A DNA stretch of 40,429 nucleotides from Gammaproteobacteria bacterium (GCA_028820495.1 JAPPIX010000302.1:1-40429); one strand, 5' to 3'; numbered from the stretch's first letter, positions 15,549 through 24,772 are shown. Notes: generated by a model not told the origin, from the sequence alone. Translations and numbers: made by a program.

Positions 15549-16613
15549 GTGGAGCTCTGGACCTCCCACCACGCCGCACCGACCCGAGCGGCGGATTTTG
15601 CCCGGCAGGCCGAGGCGCTCGGTTGGCATGGCATCACCACCGTGGACTCGCAGAATCTGTCGGGCGATCCTTATGTCTTCCTCGCGCTCGGTGCCACTGC
15701 CACCCGAACATTGGGCTTGCAGACGTCGGTCACCAACCCGGTGACCCGGCACGCCGCAGTGACGGCCACCTCCGCGCTCACCGTACAGAAGCTATCCGGC
15801 GGTCGAATGATCCTAGGGATTGGGCGCGGGGACAGCGCGCTGGCCCATTTGGGCCGGGCGCCGGCGCGGCTGAAGTGGTTCGAGAACTACCTGATCAGCC
15901 TGCAAGCCTACTTGCGCGGCGAGGAGGTGCCATTTGCGGCAGCAGACATCGCCGACGAGGCTGCCCCACCGGTCGAGAACCTCGGGCTGGCCGATGCGCC
16001 GTCCTCAAGCCGCATCGGCTGGGTGAAGGACACGGCCAAGGTGCCCGTGGAGGTGGCCGCCACCGGCGCCCGAGTGATCCGCATCGCGGCCCGGCATGCC
16101 GACCGCATCATGTTTGCCTTGGGTGCCGTGCCGGAACGGCTTGCCTGGGGGATTGAAACGGCCCGCCAAGCCGCTGCCGAGGCTGGGCGGGACTTGGAGA
16201 CCCTAAGCTTCGGCGCCTATATCAATCTCGCCTGCCACGAAGACCTTGAAGTGGCGCGCAAGCTCGTGCGGGTCGGCACTGGGCTGTTCGCCCGCTTCTC
16301 GGTGATGCACGGCGCGATTGCCGGGCCCGCCAGCGACAGTCAAGTGGAGGTTTTCCGAAACCTCCACGCCACCTATGACATGAACGCCCACGGGCACCAA
16401 GGCGGGCAGCAGAACGCGGCCTTGACCGATGAGTTCATGGATGGCTACGCCGTCATCGGCGATGCGGACCACTGCCTGCGGCGCTTGGAAACCGTGCAGG
16501 CGTTGGACATCAACAAGATCGCCGTGACCGGCCCCAACTTTGCCGCGAGAGCCCCTGAAGCTCAGGAATCGGCCGCTCGATTCACCGACTTGGTGATGCC
16601 GAGATTGGGGTAA
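15549..16613 (+). CDS. LLM-class flavin/F420-dependent oxidoreductase
   Basis: Luciferase-like (LLM) oxidoreductase of about 354 aa, a TIM-barrel enzyme using FMN or F420. Family features are the opening strand 'ELWTSHHAAPTRAADFARQAEALGWHG' region, 'TTVDSQNLSGDPYVFLALGATATRTLGLQTSVTNPVTRH' blocks, 'LSGGRMILGIGRGDSAL' and 'PVEVAATGARVIRIAARHADRIMF'. The latter two resemble methylenetetrahydromethanopterin-reductase-like members. Reaction and substrate are unknown. GTG 15549 has GAGG 5 nt upstream and is preferred over TTG 15534. It is the last gene of the receptor-DUF3604-LLM run and stops just before the tRNA-Ala promoter. Confidence 0.85.
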   Translation: MELWTSHHAAPTRAADFARQAEALGWHGITTVDSQNLSGDPYVFLALGATATRTLGLQTSVTNPVTRHAAVTATSALTVQKLSGGRMILGIGRGDSALAHLGRAPARLKWFENYLISLQAYLRGEEVPFAAADIADEAAPPVENLGLADAPSSSRIGWVKDTAKVPVEVAATGARVIRIAARHADRIMFALGAVPERLAWGIETARQAAAEAGRDLETLSFGAYINLACHEDLEVARKLVRVGTGLFARFSVMHGAIAGPASDSQVEVFRNLHATYDMNAHGHQGGQQNAALTDEFMDGYAVIGDADHCLRRLETVQALDINKIAVTGPNFAARAPEAQESAARFTDLVMPRLG

Positions 16614-16617
16614 GCGT

Positions 16618-16646
16618 TTGACAGCCGCAGGCCGGCCCCTTAGCAT
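16618..16646 (+). promoter_or_regulatory. Predicted promoter of tRNA-Ala
   Basis: TTGACA (16618-16623, perfect -35) and TAGCAT (16641-16646) are separated by 17 nt, with a GC-rich stretch after the -10 box. The start would be about 18 nt before the tRNA. The downstream acyl-CoA dehydrogenase operon probably shares this promoter. Confidence 0.65.
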
Positions 16647-16670
16647 TCCTGCCCTTCCGCTTCCTGCCGT

Positions 16671-16746
<76 letters not shown>

Positions 16747-16760
16747 CCTTCACAGCAAGC

Positions 16761-17936
16761 ATGCCGGACATTCAGTTTCACTTCACCGAAGAGCAGCGGC
16801 AGTTCCGCGACATGCTGCGGCGCTTCATGGCGGCGGCCTCCCCGACTTCTGAGGTGCGCCGCCTGATGGACACCGAACCGGGGTTCGATCCAGCGGTGTG
16901 GCGGCGCATGGCGGACGAACTGGGACTGGCCGGGTTGATGATTCCCGAACGCTACGGCGGGAGCGGCTTTGGCTTGGTGGAGTTGGGGCTGGCCATGGAG
17001 GAGATGGGCCGCGTTCTCCTTTGCGCACCCTACCTGGCCTCGGCAGTGCTGGCGGCCAACGCCCTGTGCCGAATCGGCAGCGAGGCGCAAAAGCAGCGCT
17101 GGTTGCCGGGCATCGCCAGCGGAGAGACCTTGGCGACGTTGGCGTTTGCCGAACCGGGCAGTGAGCCGGGGATTGAGCCCATCGCCATGCAGGCGGCAGC
17201 CATGGATGGCGGATACTCGCTCACGGGCTGCAAGGACTACGTGGTGGACGGCTGCAACGCGCACCTGCTGCTGGTCGTGGCCCGAACGGACGGGCAGGGC
17301 GGTTTGGCAGGGCTGTCGCTGTTCGCCGTTGCGGCAGACGCGCCGGGCGTTAGCCGGCGGTGCTTGCAGGTTTTGGATCCGACGCGCCAGTTGGCCAAGC
17401 TTGAATTTGAAGGCGCGCCCGCAGAGCTGCTCGGGGGCTTGGGCGAGGCTGGGCCAGCCTTGGTCGAGACCTTGGACATCGGCGCCATTGCACTTGCCAA
17501 CGAGATGGCGGGCGGAGCGCAGCGGCTGCTGGAGGATACCCTTGAGTACATCAAGCTGCGCATGCAATTCGGGCGCGCCGTCGCCTCGTTTCAAGCCATC
17601 AAGCATCGCTGCGCGGAACTGCTGCTGCAAGTCGAACTGATGAAATCGGCGGCCTATCACGCCGCCCAAGTGGCTGACGCCAATCCCGAAGAATTGGCTT
17701 ACGAGGCCAGTTTGGCCAAGGCGGCTGCCAGCGAGGCCTACCTGCAGACCGCCATCGAAGCCATCCAATTGCACGGCGGCATCGGCTTCACTTGGGATCA
17801 GGACACGCAGCTTTGGTACAAGCGCGCCAAGAGTTCCGAAGTGCTGCTGGGCGACCCGGCTTGGCATCGCGAGCGAATGATCCAGTGCCTTGAGCAGCGC
17901 GAGTCCACATCTGCGCCGACCGGAGCCTTGGCATGA
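16761..17936 (+). CDS. Acyl-CoA dehydrogenase, first subunit
   Basis: FAD-dependent acyl-CoA dehydrogenase of 391 aa. It has the N-terminal helical domain, the middle beta-domain ('LAFAEPGSEPG', 'LTGCKDYVVDGCNA') and the C-terminal helices with 'LRMQFGRAVASFQAIKHRCAE' and 'IQLHGGIGFTWDQDTQLWYKR'. The usual catalytic glutamate of the YEGT motif is absent: the matching stretch reads 'SSEVLLGDP'. E248 in 'ANEMAGGA' is a candidate alternative base, similar in position to that of mycobacterial heteromeric ChsE-type enzymes. The next gene, another ACAD overlapping by ATGA, is the likely partner in an alpha2beta2 enzyme. The ATG lies only 14 nt after the tRNA-Ala CCA, with a poor ribosome-binding site. 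Confidence 0.9.
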   Translation: MPDIQFHFTEEQRQFRDMLRRFMAAASPTSEVRRLMDTEPGFDPAVWRRMADELGLAGLMIPERYGGSGFGLVELGLAMEEMGRVLLCAPYLASAVLAANALCRIGSEAQKQRWLPGIASGETLATLAFAEPGSEPGIEPIAMQAAAMDGGYSLTGCKDYVVDGCNAHLLLVVARTDGQGGLAGLSLFAVAADAPGVSRRCLQVLDPTRQLAKLEFEGAPAELLGGLGEAGPALVETLDIGAIALANEMAGGAQRLLEDTLEYIKLRMQFGRAVASFQAIKHRCAELLLQVELMKSAAYHAAQVADANPEELAYEASLAKAAASEAYLQTAIEAIQLHGGIGFTWDQDTQLWYKRAKSSEVLLGDPAWHRERMIQCLEQRESTSAPTGALA

Positions 17937-19201
17937 GCGCGTCCGCCGAAGCGGCTGTTCGCGACGAGGTCAGGGCTTGGCTGAACGACCATTGGGATCC
18001 CAACGCCGGATTGGTCGAATGGCGCACCAAGCTGGTCGAATCCGGCTGGGGCGCGCCGGATTGGCCGCCCGAATGGCACGGCCGGGGACTGTCTGCGGAG
18101 TTGACCCGGCTGGTGGAGCGGGAGTTCGCCCGCATCGGCGCCGTCGGCGTGGCGACGGGCGGCATTCGACTGCTCGCCGCGGCGACCTTGCTGGAGCACG
18201 GCAGCGACGCTCAAAAAGCGCAATTCCTGCGCCGAATCCTGACCGGCGAGGACGTTTGGTGCCAATTGTTCAGCGAGCCAGGCAGCGGCTCCGATCTGGC
18301 CGGTGCGCTCACTCGCGCTGAGTTTGACGGCCAGCGCTGGACCGTCAACGGCCAGAAGGTTTGGACCACCAGCGCCCACCACGCGGATTGGGGCTTGCTG
18401 CTGGCGCGCACGGATTGGGATGCGCCCAAGCACCAAGGCTTGAGCTACTTCGTCATCGACATGCGCCAGCCGGGCGTCGAAGTGCAGCCGCTCAAGCAGA
18501 TGAACGGCTATGCGTCCTTCAATCAGGTGTTCTTCAACAACGCCGAGGTCAAGGCGGAGCATCTGGTGGGCGAACTGGGGCAAGGCTGGAGCGTGGCCAT
18601 GACCACCTTGGCCCACGAGCGCCGCCGCGCCGACGGTTTGCGATCGGGACGGGCGGACGTGGCGAGCGAGGCACGGCAGCGGGGAACCATCCACGAGGAG
18701 GAAGCCCAGGAGACGGCGACGGTGATGGCGCCCTACAAGTGGTACCCGCAGCGAGCAGGACGAGTCGACCTCGCGCTGCCGAATGCCCTGGCCAGCGGTC
18801 GCATCGGGAATCCTGCGTTGCGCCAGGAGCTGGCGCGCTTGCTTATTCTTTCCAGCAGCGCCGAATGGACCGCCCGCCGCGCCAGAACCGCTCAGCAGCA
18901 GGGCCAGCCGCAGGGGCCGGAAGGATCGCTCGGCAAGCTTGCCGCCAGCCATGTGGCCCGCTTGGCGGCTCGGGTGCATACGATGATCGCCGGGGCCGAT
19001 GCGCTGCTGGCGGGCGAGGACGGGCCGGAGAACGGCCTGATCGCGGAGATTTTGCTTTCCGTGCCGGCAGTCTCCATCACTGGCGGCACGGACGAGATTC
19101 AGCGCAACATCATCGCCGAGCGGGTGCTCGGCATGCCCAAGGAGCCGAGGTTCGACCAAGGCCCGTTCCGGGACGTCGCCACCAACCGAAGCCGGGACTA
19201 G
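17933..19201 (+). CDS. Acyl-CoA dehydrogenase, second subunit
   Basis: Second acyl-CoA dehydrogenase, 422 aa. FAD/substrate-binding motifs include 'CQLFSEPGSGSDLAGALTRAE' (split as 'FSEPGSGSDLA'), 'WTVNGQKVWTTSAHHADW' and the C-terminal 'SITGGTDEIQRNIIAERVLGMP'. In the last motif a glycine stands where classical enzymes have the catalytic glutamate, so this subunit likely binds FAD and structure while the base lies elsewhere, as in heteromeric steroid- or branched-acyl-CoA dehydrogenases. It starts with ATG overlapping the previous stop by 4 nt. Its stop overlaps the start of the RND adaptor as TAGTG. The pair would introduce a double bond alpha-beta to CoA in an unusual acyl chain; the substrate is unknown. 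Confidence 0.9.
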   Translation: MSASAEAAVRDEVRAWLNDHWDPNAGLVEWRTKLVESGWGAPDWPPEWHGRGLSAELTRLVEREFARIGAVGVATGGIRLLAAATLLEHGSDAQKAQFLRRILTGEDVWCQLFSEPGSGSDLAGALTRAEFDGQRWTVNGQKVWTTSAHHADWGLLLARTDWDAPKHQGLSYFVIDMRQPGVEVQPLKQMNGYASFNQVFFNNAEVKAEHLVGELGQGWSVAMTTLAHERRRADGLRSGRADVASEARQRGTIHEEEAQETATVMAPYKWYPQRAGRVDLALPNALASGRIGNPALRQELARLLILSSSAEWTARRARTAQQQGQPQGPEGSLGKLAASHVARLAARVHTMIAGADALLAGEDGPENGLIAEILLSVPAVSITGGTDEIQRNIIAERVLGMPKEPRFDQGPFRDVATNRSRD

Positions 19202-20289
19202 TGCGCCATCCAACTGACAATCGCGCACAGCCATTCTCGCTGTTGGTCGCAGCCCTTCTGCTAGGCGGCTGCGGCAACGGCGCCGAGGAGGTCATTGCGG
19301 AGCAGTCCGTGCGTCCGGCCAAAGTGATTAGGGTTGAAGCGGTGGGGGTCGTCATGGCCCATGAATTCGTCGCGCGGGTGGACGCGGCGCAGTCGATAGA
19401 CGTGTCCTTCGAAGTCGATGGGGTCTTGGCGGAACTGCCGGTTCTGGAAGGTCAAACCATTGACCGCGGCCAACTCGTCGCCGCACTCGATCCCACTGAC
19501 TTTCGCTTGGCGGTGCGGGAGGCGGAACTGCAGGTCGAGTTGGCGCGGCAGGATTGGGAGCGCAAGAGCCGGCTGCTGGCGCAGCGGGGCATTGCTGCTT
19601 CACTGGTGGACGATGCCCGTTCCATGCACGAACTGCAGCGGGTGCGGCTGGCGCAGCGGCGCGAATCCTTGGCCAAGAGCCGGATCACGGCCCCCTTCGA
19701 TGCCTATGTGGCGCACCGCTATGTCGACAACTTCGTGCAAGTGGGCGCCAAGGACCGGGTGGTGCGGCTGAACGACCTGCACGAGCTGCAGGTGGTGGCC
19801 GGCGTGCCGGAACAGTTGCTGGTCACCGTCGGCACCGAACAGGTGGTCGGCATCGACGCCATCTTCCCCTTTGCCCCGGAGCAGCGTTTTCCGTTGGCCT
19901 TCCGGGAAAACCGCGGCGAGGCGGATGCGGTGGCCCAGACCTACGAGGTTTCGTTCACCATGCAGCGGCCAGCCGAGTACAACATCCTGCCGGGCATGAC
20001 CGCGGCCGTGCGCGTGGCCCTGCGCCCCGAGGCGGGCGCCGAGGCTTCGGCGCGGATTCCGGCCAGCGCCTTGGTCAGCGGGCCGGGCAAGGGCTTCTTC
20101 GTCTGGCTTTACGATCCCGAGACGCAGGCGGTGCGCAAGCAGGCGGTGCAAGTCGGACCACCGGCCGCCTATGGCCTGCCCGTTACCTCCGGGCTTCAGG
20201 GTGGTGAGTGGATAGTTGCCACCGGTGCCAATCAGCTTCAGGAGGGCATGCGCGTTCGCCCCATGAACGCTGCGCCCGGTGGTTCGTAG
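19201..20289 (+). CDS. RND efflux periplasmic adaptor lipoprotein (membrane fusion protein)
   Basis: Membrane-fusion (HlyD/AcrA-type) adaptor of 362 aa. It starts at GTG 19201, which overlaps the ACAD stop as TAGTG; longer upstream reading frames are shadows. Residues 12-24 form a lipoprotein signal ('LLLGGC', Cys24), so it is anchored by lipid. Then come the barrel-sandwich hybrid halves ('VDGVLAELPVLEGQTIDRGQ' region and 'SRITAPFDAYVAHRYVDNFVQVG'), a helical hairpin at about 100-155 and the beta-barrel and membrane-proximal domains. It links the inner-membrane RND pump encoded next to an outer-membrane channel. No channel gene is present in the window, so a TolC-like protein encoded elsewhere is presumably used. 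Confidence 0.9.
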   Translation: MRHPTDNRAQPFSLLVAALLLGGCGNGAEEVIAEQSVRPAKVIRVEAVGVVMAHEFVARVDAAQSIDVSFEVDGVLAELPVLEGQTIDRGQLVAALDPTDFRLAVREAELQVELARQDWERKSRLLAQRGIAASLVDDARSMHELQRVRLAQRRESLAKSRITAPFDAYVAHRYVDNFVQVGAKDRVVRLNDLHELQVVAGVPEQLLVTVGTEQVVGIDAIFPFAPEQRFPLAFRENRGEADAVAQTYEVSFTMQRPAEYNILPGMTAAVRVALRPEAGAEASARIPASALVSGPGKGFFVWLYDPETQAVRKQAVQVGPPAAYGLPVTSGLQGGEWIVATGANQLQEGMRVRPMNAAPGGS

Positions 20290-23200
20290 TGGCGCAAGGG
20301 GCCGCACCGCCGCGCCAGCCGCCACGGCGGGCATGGAACATAGCCCGGTTTTCCATTGAGCGCCCGCTCTATCCTTGGCTGTTGATCCTAGGCTGCCTAG
20401 TTGGCGGCGTTATCGGCATCGACAGCGTCGGACGGCTGGAGGATCCGGCCTTTCCCATCAAGATGGCCTTGGTGCTGACCGAATATCCGGGCGCGTCAGC
20501 CCGGGAAGTGGAGCAGGAAGTCACCGACGTGGTCGAAGCCGCTTTGCAGGAGCTGCCCTACGTTGAGGAGCTAGTGTCGAAGTCGGTGCCGGGGAAGTCC
20601 GAAGTTCAGGTCGAAATCAAGGAGGAATACAGCGCCGCCGAGACCCAGCAGATCTACGACGAACTGCGGCGACGCGTCAGTGAAGCGGCGAGCCAGCTCC
20701 CGCCGGGAGCCGAGGTGCCCTTGGTCGAGGACGACTACAGCGACATCTACGGCATTCTCTACGCCCTTTCGGCGCCGGGTTATGGCACGGCTGATGTTCA
20801 GGACATCTCCAGGCGCATTGTCACGGTCCTGAAGTCGGTTCCCGGCGTGGCCAAGGTGCAGGCTGGGGGCGAGCCGGAGGAGGCTATCTTCGTTGAGGTG
20901 GACCAAGTTCGCCTAGGCAGTCTTGGCCTGCCGATGGATGCCCTCTTTTCCGGCATTGGCGCTGAAAACGACATCACCCCCGCCGGTTCGATCGCCTTTG
21001 AAGGCCGCAGGCTGCGCATTGCCCCGCAGACGGCCTTTGACAGCACCGCTGCGGTGCGCGACATGCGGCTCGGACGCCCCGGCTCCAGCGAGATCGTGCG
21101 CTTGATGGACATCGCCAACTTGGTGCGGGAGCCGGTCGAAGCGCCGCCGGAGATCATTCGCCACAACGGCGAGCGGGTGTTCATCGTCGGCGTCTCCGTG
21201 ATCCCCGACGAGAACGTAGTGGAGGTGGGACGCGCCGTGGATGCCCGGATGCAGGCGCCGCTCAGCGAACTCCCGCTGGGTGTCACCGCATCGACCATCT
21301 ACGCTCAACATCGGGTGGTGGATGAAGCCATCAAGCAATTTCTCAGGAACCTGGCCCTGTCGGTCGCCACCGTGGTTGTGGCCCTGTGCCTCTTCATGGG
21401 CTGGCGGGCGGGCGCCGTGGTCGGCGCCGTGCTCCTGCTCACCATTCTCGGCACCCTATGCATCATGGCGGCGCTCGGCATTGAGCTGCAGCGCATTTCA
21501 TTGGGGGCATTGATGATTGCCATGGGCATGCTGGTGGACAATGGCATTGTGGTGGCGGAAGGCATGGTGATTGGCGTGGGCAGGGGGTTGAGCCCCGCTG
21601 AGGCGGCGGCCCGCTCCGCAAGGCGCACCCAGTTCACGCTGCTCGGCGCGACCGTCATTGGGATCGTCGCCTTTGGGCCGATCAGCCTGGCTGACGACCA
21701 CGGCGGCCACTTCCTGCGTTCGTTGTTTTACGTGGCCGCCATCGCGCTGCTGCTCAGTTGGGTGTTGGCCATGACCGTGGTGCCGTTGCTCGGCAGCCAG
21801 CTGCTCAAGGCTCGGCCGGCACAACCGGAGAGTGCCCTCTACGCCGGTTGGGCCTATGCGCCCTATCGGCGTTTGCTGACCTTTGGCCTGCGCCGGGCTT
21901 GGCTGGCCACGCTCGTCATTCTCGCCATTTTGGCCGTCTGCCTATGGGGCTTTCAGTTCGTCAAGCAGGGTTTTTTCCCAACCACCAGTGCGCCGCTGTT
22001 TTATGTGGACTACCGGCTTGCGGAGGGCACCGACATCCTCACCACTGCCGCCGACCTGGAAGAGCTGGAGCAGGCGCTGTTGGCCGACCAGGATGTTGTG
22101 GCGGTCAGCAGCTTCATCGGCCGGGGGGCGCCGCGCTTCACGGCCATCATGGAGCCGGAACAGCCCAACCCGGCCTATGCCCTGGTGGTGGTGCGGGTGG
22201 CCGACGTGCGCAAGATGGATGCCATGATGGTGGAGACGCGGCGCCGCTTGGTCGAATGGCGCCCGGACGCCGCAGTGGAGGTCAGCCGGGCGGAGTTCAC
22301 GCCAGGCGGCGATGCCAAGATTGAAGCCCGTTTCTCCGGCCCCGACGCCCAGGTTCTGCGCACCTTGGCCGACCAGGCGCTGGCGATTTATCTGCAGCAG
22401 GGCCTCATTGAACGCCGCACCGATTGGCGCCAGCCCGCGCTGCAAATCACCCCCCAATACGATGAGGCTCGGGCGCGTCTGGCGGGCGTGACCCGCCGCG
22501 ACGTCTCAGTGGCGCTGGCCTACGCCACCTTCGGGGTGCCCATTGGCCTATACCGGGAAAACGAGAAGATGATCCCGATCATTGCGCGAGCGCCGAAGGC
22601 GGAACGCGCCGATGTCGCCAGCCTGCCGGACCGCTTGGTGTGGAGCCAGTCCCAACAACGCTACATTCCCATGCGTCAAGTGGTCTCGTCCTTCGACTTG
22701 GCAGCCGAGGATGCGATGATTTTTCGCCGTGATCGAATCAGGACCATTCAGGCCCAAGCCAATCCCCAGCCGTGGCAGAATGCGGTTCGCGCCTTTGAAT
22801 CAGTGCGTCCCCTCGTTGAAGCCATCGAACTGCCCCCTGGCTACAGGTTGGAGTGGGGGGGCGAGTATGAGTCGGACCAGCAAGCTTATGAGGTCCTGCT
22901 GCCGAAAATACCCATGGCCTTCGCCGTGATGCTGCTGATCACCGTCTTGATGTTTGGCCGCATCAAGGAGGCCTTGGTGATCTGGCTGTCGGTGCCCATG
23001 ACGATCTGCGGTGTCGTGCTCGGCCTGTTGGCCACCGATCTGACCTTCACCTTTCCCGCGTTCCTGGGCTTTATGAGCCTTTCGGGGATGCTGATCAAGA
23101 ACTGCATCGTGCTGATCGACGAAATCGACAAGCGCCTGAAGGAGGGCGCGGCCACCTTGCAGACCATGGTCCAGGGTGCGGTCAGCCGTCTGCGCCCGGT

Positions 23201-23390
23201 CATGCTCGCCGCTGGCACCACCATCGCCGGCATGTCGCCGCTGTTGGCCGACCCATTCTTCAGGGAGATGGCGGTCTGCATCATGAGCGGACTGGCCTTC
23301 GCCACGCTGCTGACGCTGGTGGCAGTGCCGGTCTTCTACCGCATTGCGCTCGGCAGGCGCATCGCAGAGCTGCCCTCTCAGGAGGCTTGA
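20289..23390 (+). CDS. RND efflux transporter, inner-membrane pump
   Basis: AcrB/HAE1-like proton-driven pump of 1033 aa, normal length. It starts at GTG 20289 overlapping the adaptor stop as TAGTG. TM1 is at about 20-40 after 'RFSIERPLYPWLL'. Porter-domain blocks include 'PGASAREVEQEVTDVVEAA' and 'VPLVEDDYSDIYGIL'. In TM4 'GMLVDNGIVVAEG' supplies D417, with Asn in place of the second Asp of AcrB, as in many HAE1 relatives. TM10 has 'LSGMLIKNCIVLIDEID' with the conserved Lys. Being co-transcribed with acyl-CoA dehydrogenases, it may export a lipid or hydrophobic metabolite rather than drugs; that is inference. Its 3' end overlaps the convergent transporter gene by 13 nt. Confidence 0.93.
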   Translation: MAQGAAPPRQPPRRAWNIARFSIERPLYPWLLILGCLVGGVIGIDSVGRLEDPAFPIKMALVLTEYPGASAREVEQEVTDVVEAALQELPYVEELVSKSVPGKSEVQVEIKEEYSAAETQQIYDELRRRVSEAASQLPPGAEVPLVEDDYSDIYGILYALSAPGYGTADVQDISRRIVTVLKSVPGVAKVQAGGEPEEAIFVEVDQVRLGSLGLPMDALFSGIGAENDITPAGSIAFEGRRLRIAPQTAFDSTAAVRDMRLGRPGSSEIVRLMDIANLVREPVEAPPEIIRHNGERVFIVGVSVIPDENVVEVGRAVDARMQAPLSELPLGVTASTIYAQHRVVDEAIKQFLRNLALSVATVVVALCLFMGWRAGAVVGAVLLLTILGTLCIMAALGIELQRISLGALMIAMGMLVDNGIVVAEGMVIGVGRGLSPAEAAARSARRTQFTLLGATVIGIVAFGPISLADDHGGHFLRSLFYVAAIALLLSWVLAMTVVPLLGSQLLKARPAQPESALYAGWAYAPYRRLLTFGLRRAWLATLVILAILAVCLWGFQFVKQGFFPTTSAPLFYVDYRLAEGTDILTTAADLEELEQALLADQDVVAVSSFIGRGAPRFTAIMEPEQPNPAYALVVVRVADVRKMDAMMVETRRRLVEWRPDAAVEVSRAEFTPGGDAKIEARFSGPDAQVLRTLADQALAIYLQQGLIERRTDWRQPALQITPQYDEARARLAGVTRRDVSVALAYATFGVPIGLYRENEKMIPIIARAPKAERADVASLPDRLVWSQSQQRYIPMRQVVSSFDLAAEDAMIFRRDRIRTIQAQANPQPWQNAVRAFESVRPLVEAIELPPGYRLEWGGEYESDQQAYEVLLPKIPMAFAVMLLITVLMFGRIKEALVIWLSVPMTICGVVLGLLATDLTFTFPAFLGFMSLSGMLIKNCIVLIDEIDKRLKEGAATLQTMVQGAVSRLRPVMLAAGTTIAGMSPLLADPFFREMAVCIMSGLAFATLLTLVAVPVFYRIALGRRIAELPSQEA

Positions 23391-23818
23391 TCGGTGCCGG
23401 ACCCCGAAGCGCGTACGGCTTGCAGTTGCGCCCGGATGGCTTGATGCCTCTCCCGGCTAAGCGGGTAGTTCCAAGCGATGAGCGCGCAAAGCGCGAAGCC
23501 GATCGCCGGGCCGAAGCTGTAGAGCATGCGCAGGCCGAGGATTTCGCTCTCGGTGTTGGTGGCCCCTTCGGAAGGGTCGTAGCCCACCCAGGCCAGCAGG
23601 GCGAAGGCCAGTGCCGGGCCGACGGACTGGCCGACCTTGACGACGAACGACCACACCGCGAAGTACCAAGCGGCGCGGTCTTCGCCGCTTTCCAAGGTGT
23701 CGAGGTCGGCGATGTCCGCCAGCATGGAGGTCGGCACCACGGCAAAGGATGCTCCCAGGAAGCCGGTGCAGGCGGTGATGGGCAGCATCAGGTAAAAGTC
23801 GCCGGGACCGAGCAGCAT
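23378..23818 (-). pseudogene. GPH/MFS transporter, C-terminal part after in-frame stop
   Basis: This is the continuation, in the same frame, of the transporter at 23819-24769. It begins with an ATG directly after the TAA stop. Its 146 codons cover the last three or so membrane spans: 'FYLMLPITACTGFLGASFAVVP', 'WYFAVWSFVVKVGQSVGPAL' and 'GFALCALIAW' regions, including the cytoplasmic 'SMLADIADLDTLESGEDRAAWYF' segment typical of the glycoside-pentoside-hexuronide (MelB-like) family. It cannot be a transporter alone. It might be made separately by reinitiation at TAAATG, or the whole gene may be dead. The end overlaps the RND pump gene by 13 nt, tail to tail. Confidence 0.75.
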
Positions 23819-24769
23819 TTACACGCAATGAAAGCCAGCGAATCCGAACAGGCCGAGGCACCAGGCGTGGTGCTTGTCGATCCGGCGCGCGACGCGCAGC
23901 CAGAAGGGCACGCCACTCAAGTTGAATGTGAAGAAGACCAGCAGCATCAGCATGACGTGCTCCTTCTGGTCCAGCGCATCCAAGATGAACAGCGCCACGG
24001 TCACCGTCGAGATGGCGGCGCCCAACTGATTGACGAACAGGGCCAGCACCAGCCGTTTGAATGGGCCGTTGTGCCACATCACCTTCAGGCCGGGCAGCAA
24101 GGGCAGGCGCGGGGGCAGGTAGTCGGTGCGCTCGTTGACGCCGACTAGGGTGCCGCCCACCGTCAATGGCAGCAGCAGCAGCATCATGATGCCGATCAGC
24201 AGCAGGTTGTCGCCGATGGCGGCCATGCCTAGGAAAAACCCGGCCAACACCGGCACCAGCTTGCTGACCACGCTGGCGCCCAAGCCGATGCCGGTGCGCC
24301 AAGCGGTGACGCGGGTGCGTTCGTTGTAGTCCGGCGAGATTTCCGCGCCCCAGGCGTAATAGGGAATGAACAGCATGGTCCAACCGAGCCAGAAGACCAC
24401 CAGCCAAGTCAGCATGTAGAACGCATCCACTGGCCCGCTTGGCAGAAATAGCTTGTAGGTGGCCAGCATGAAAACGGGCACCGAAGCGGCCATCCACAGG
24501 CGGCGGCGTCCGTAGCGGGAGTTGGTGCGGTCGCTCAGCCAGCCGATCAACGGATCCGTGACGGCATCGAACAGGCGCGACCCCAACAGCACGGCGCTGG
24601 CGGCGGCCACGCTGACGCCGAGGCTTGAGGTGTAGTAGGCGGGCACCAGCGACAGCACCGGAATGGCCGCCATCTGGATGGGCATGTCAGCCAGCCCGTA
24701 GCAGAACAGCGTACGCCGCGGAACGGGTTCGACGGCTGGCGGCTGGTTCATGGCTGCCTCGGCGCTCAT
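23819..24769 (-). pseudogene. GPH/MFS sugar-type symporter, N-terminal part, interrupted by TAA
   Basis: First 316 codons of a MelB-like glycoside-pentoside-hexuronide:cation symporter. The start 'TLFCYGLADMPIQMAAIPV', the TM2-3 loop 'DPLIGWLSDRTNSRYGRRRLW' and the 'FIPYYAWGAEISPDYNERTRV' block identify the family. Translation stops at TAA (23821-23819) inside the TM9 region, and the next codon continues the same protein. Together the parts give 463 aa, the normal family length, so this is a single nonsense change (for example from CAA or GAA) or a base error. The start may be ATG 24769 or, with a better GAGG site, ATG 24751. It begins 3 nt after the epoxide-hydrolase stop and is its operon partner. 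Confidence 0.82.
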
Positions 24770-24772
24770 GGG

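Noticed and set aside
17798-19234. 478-codon minus-strand frame opposite the second ACAD
   Set aside because: Antisense shadow with no recognisable motif; the ACAD on the plus strand is certain.
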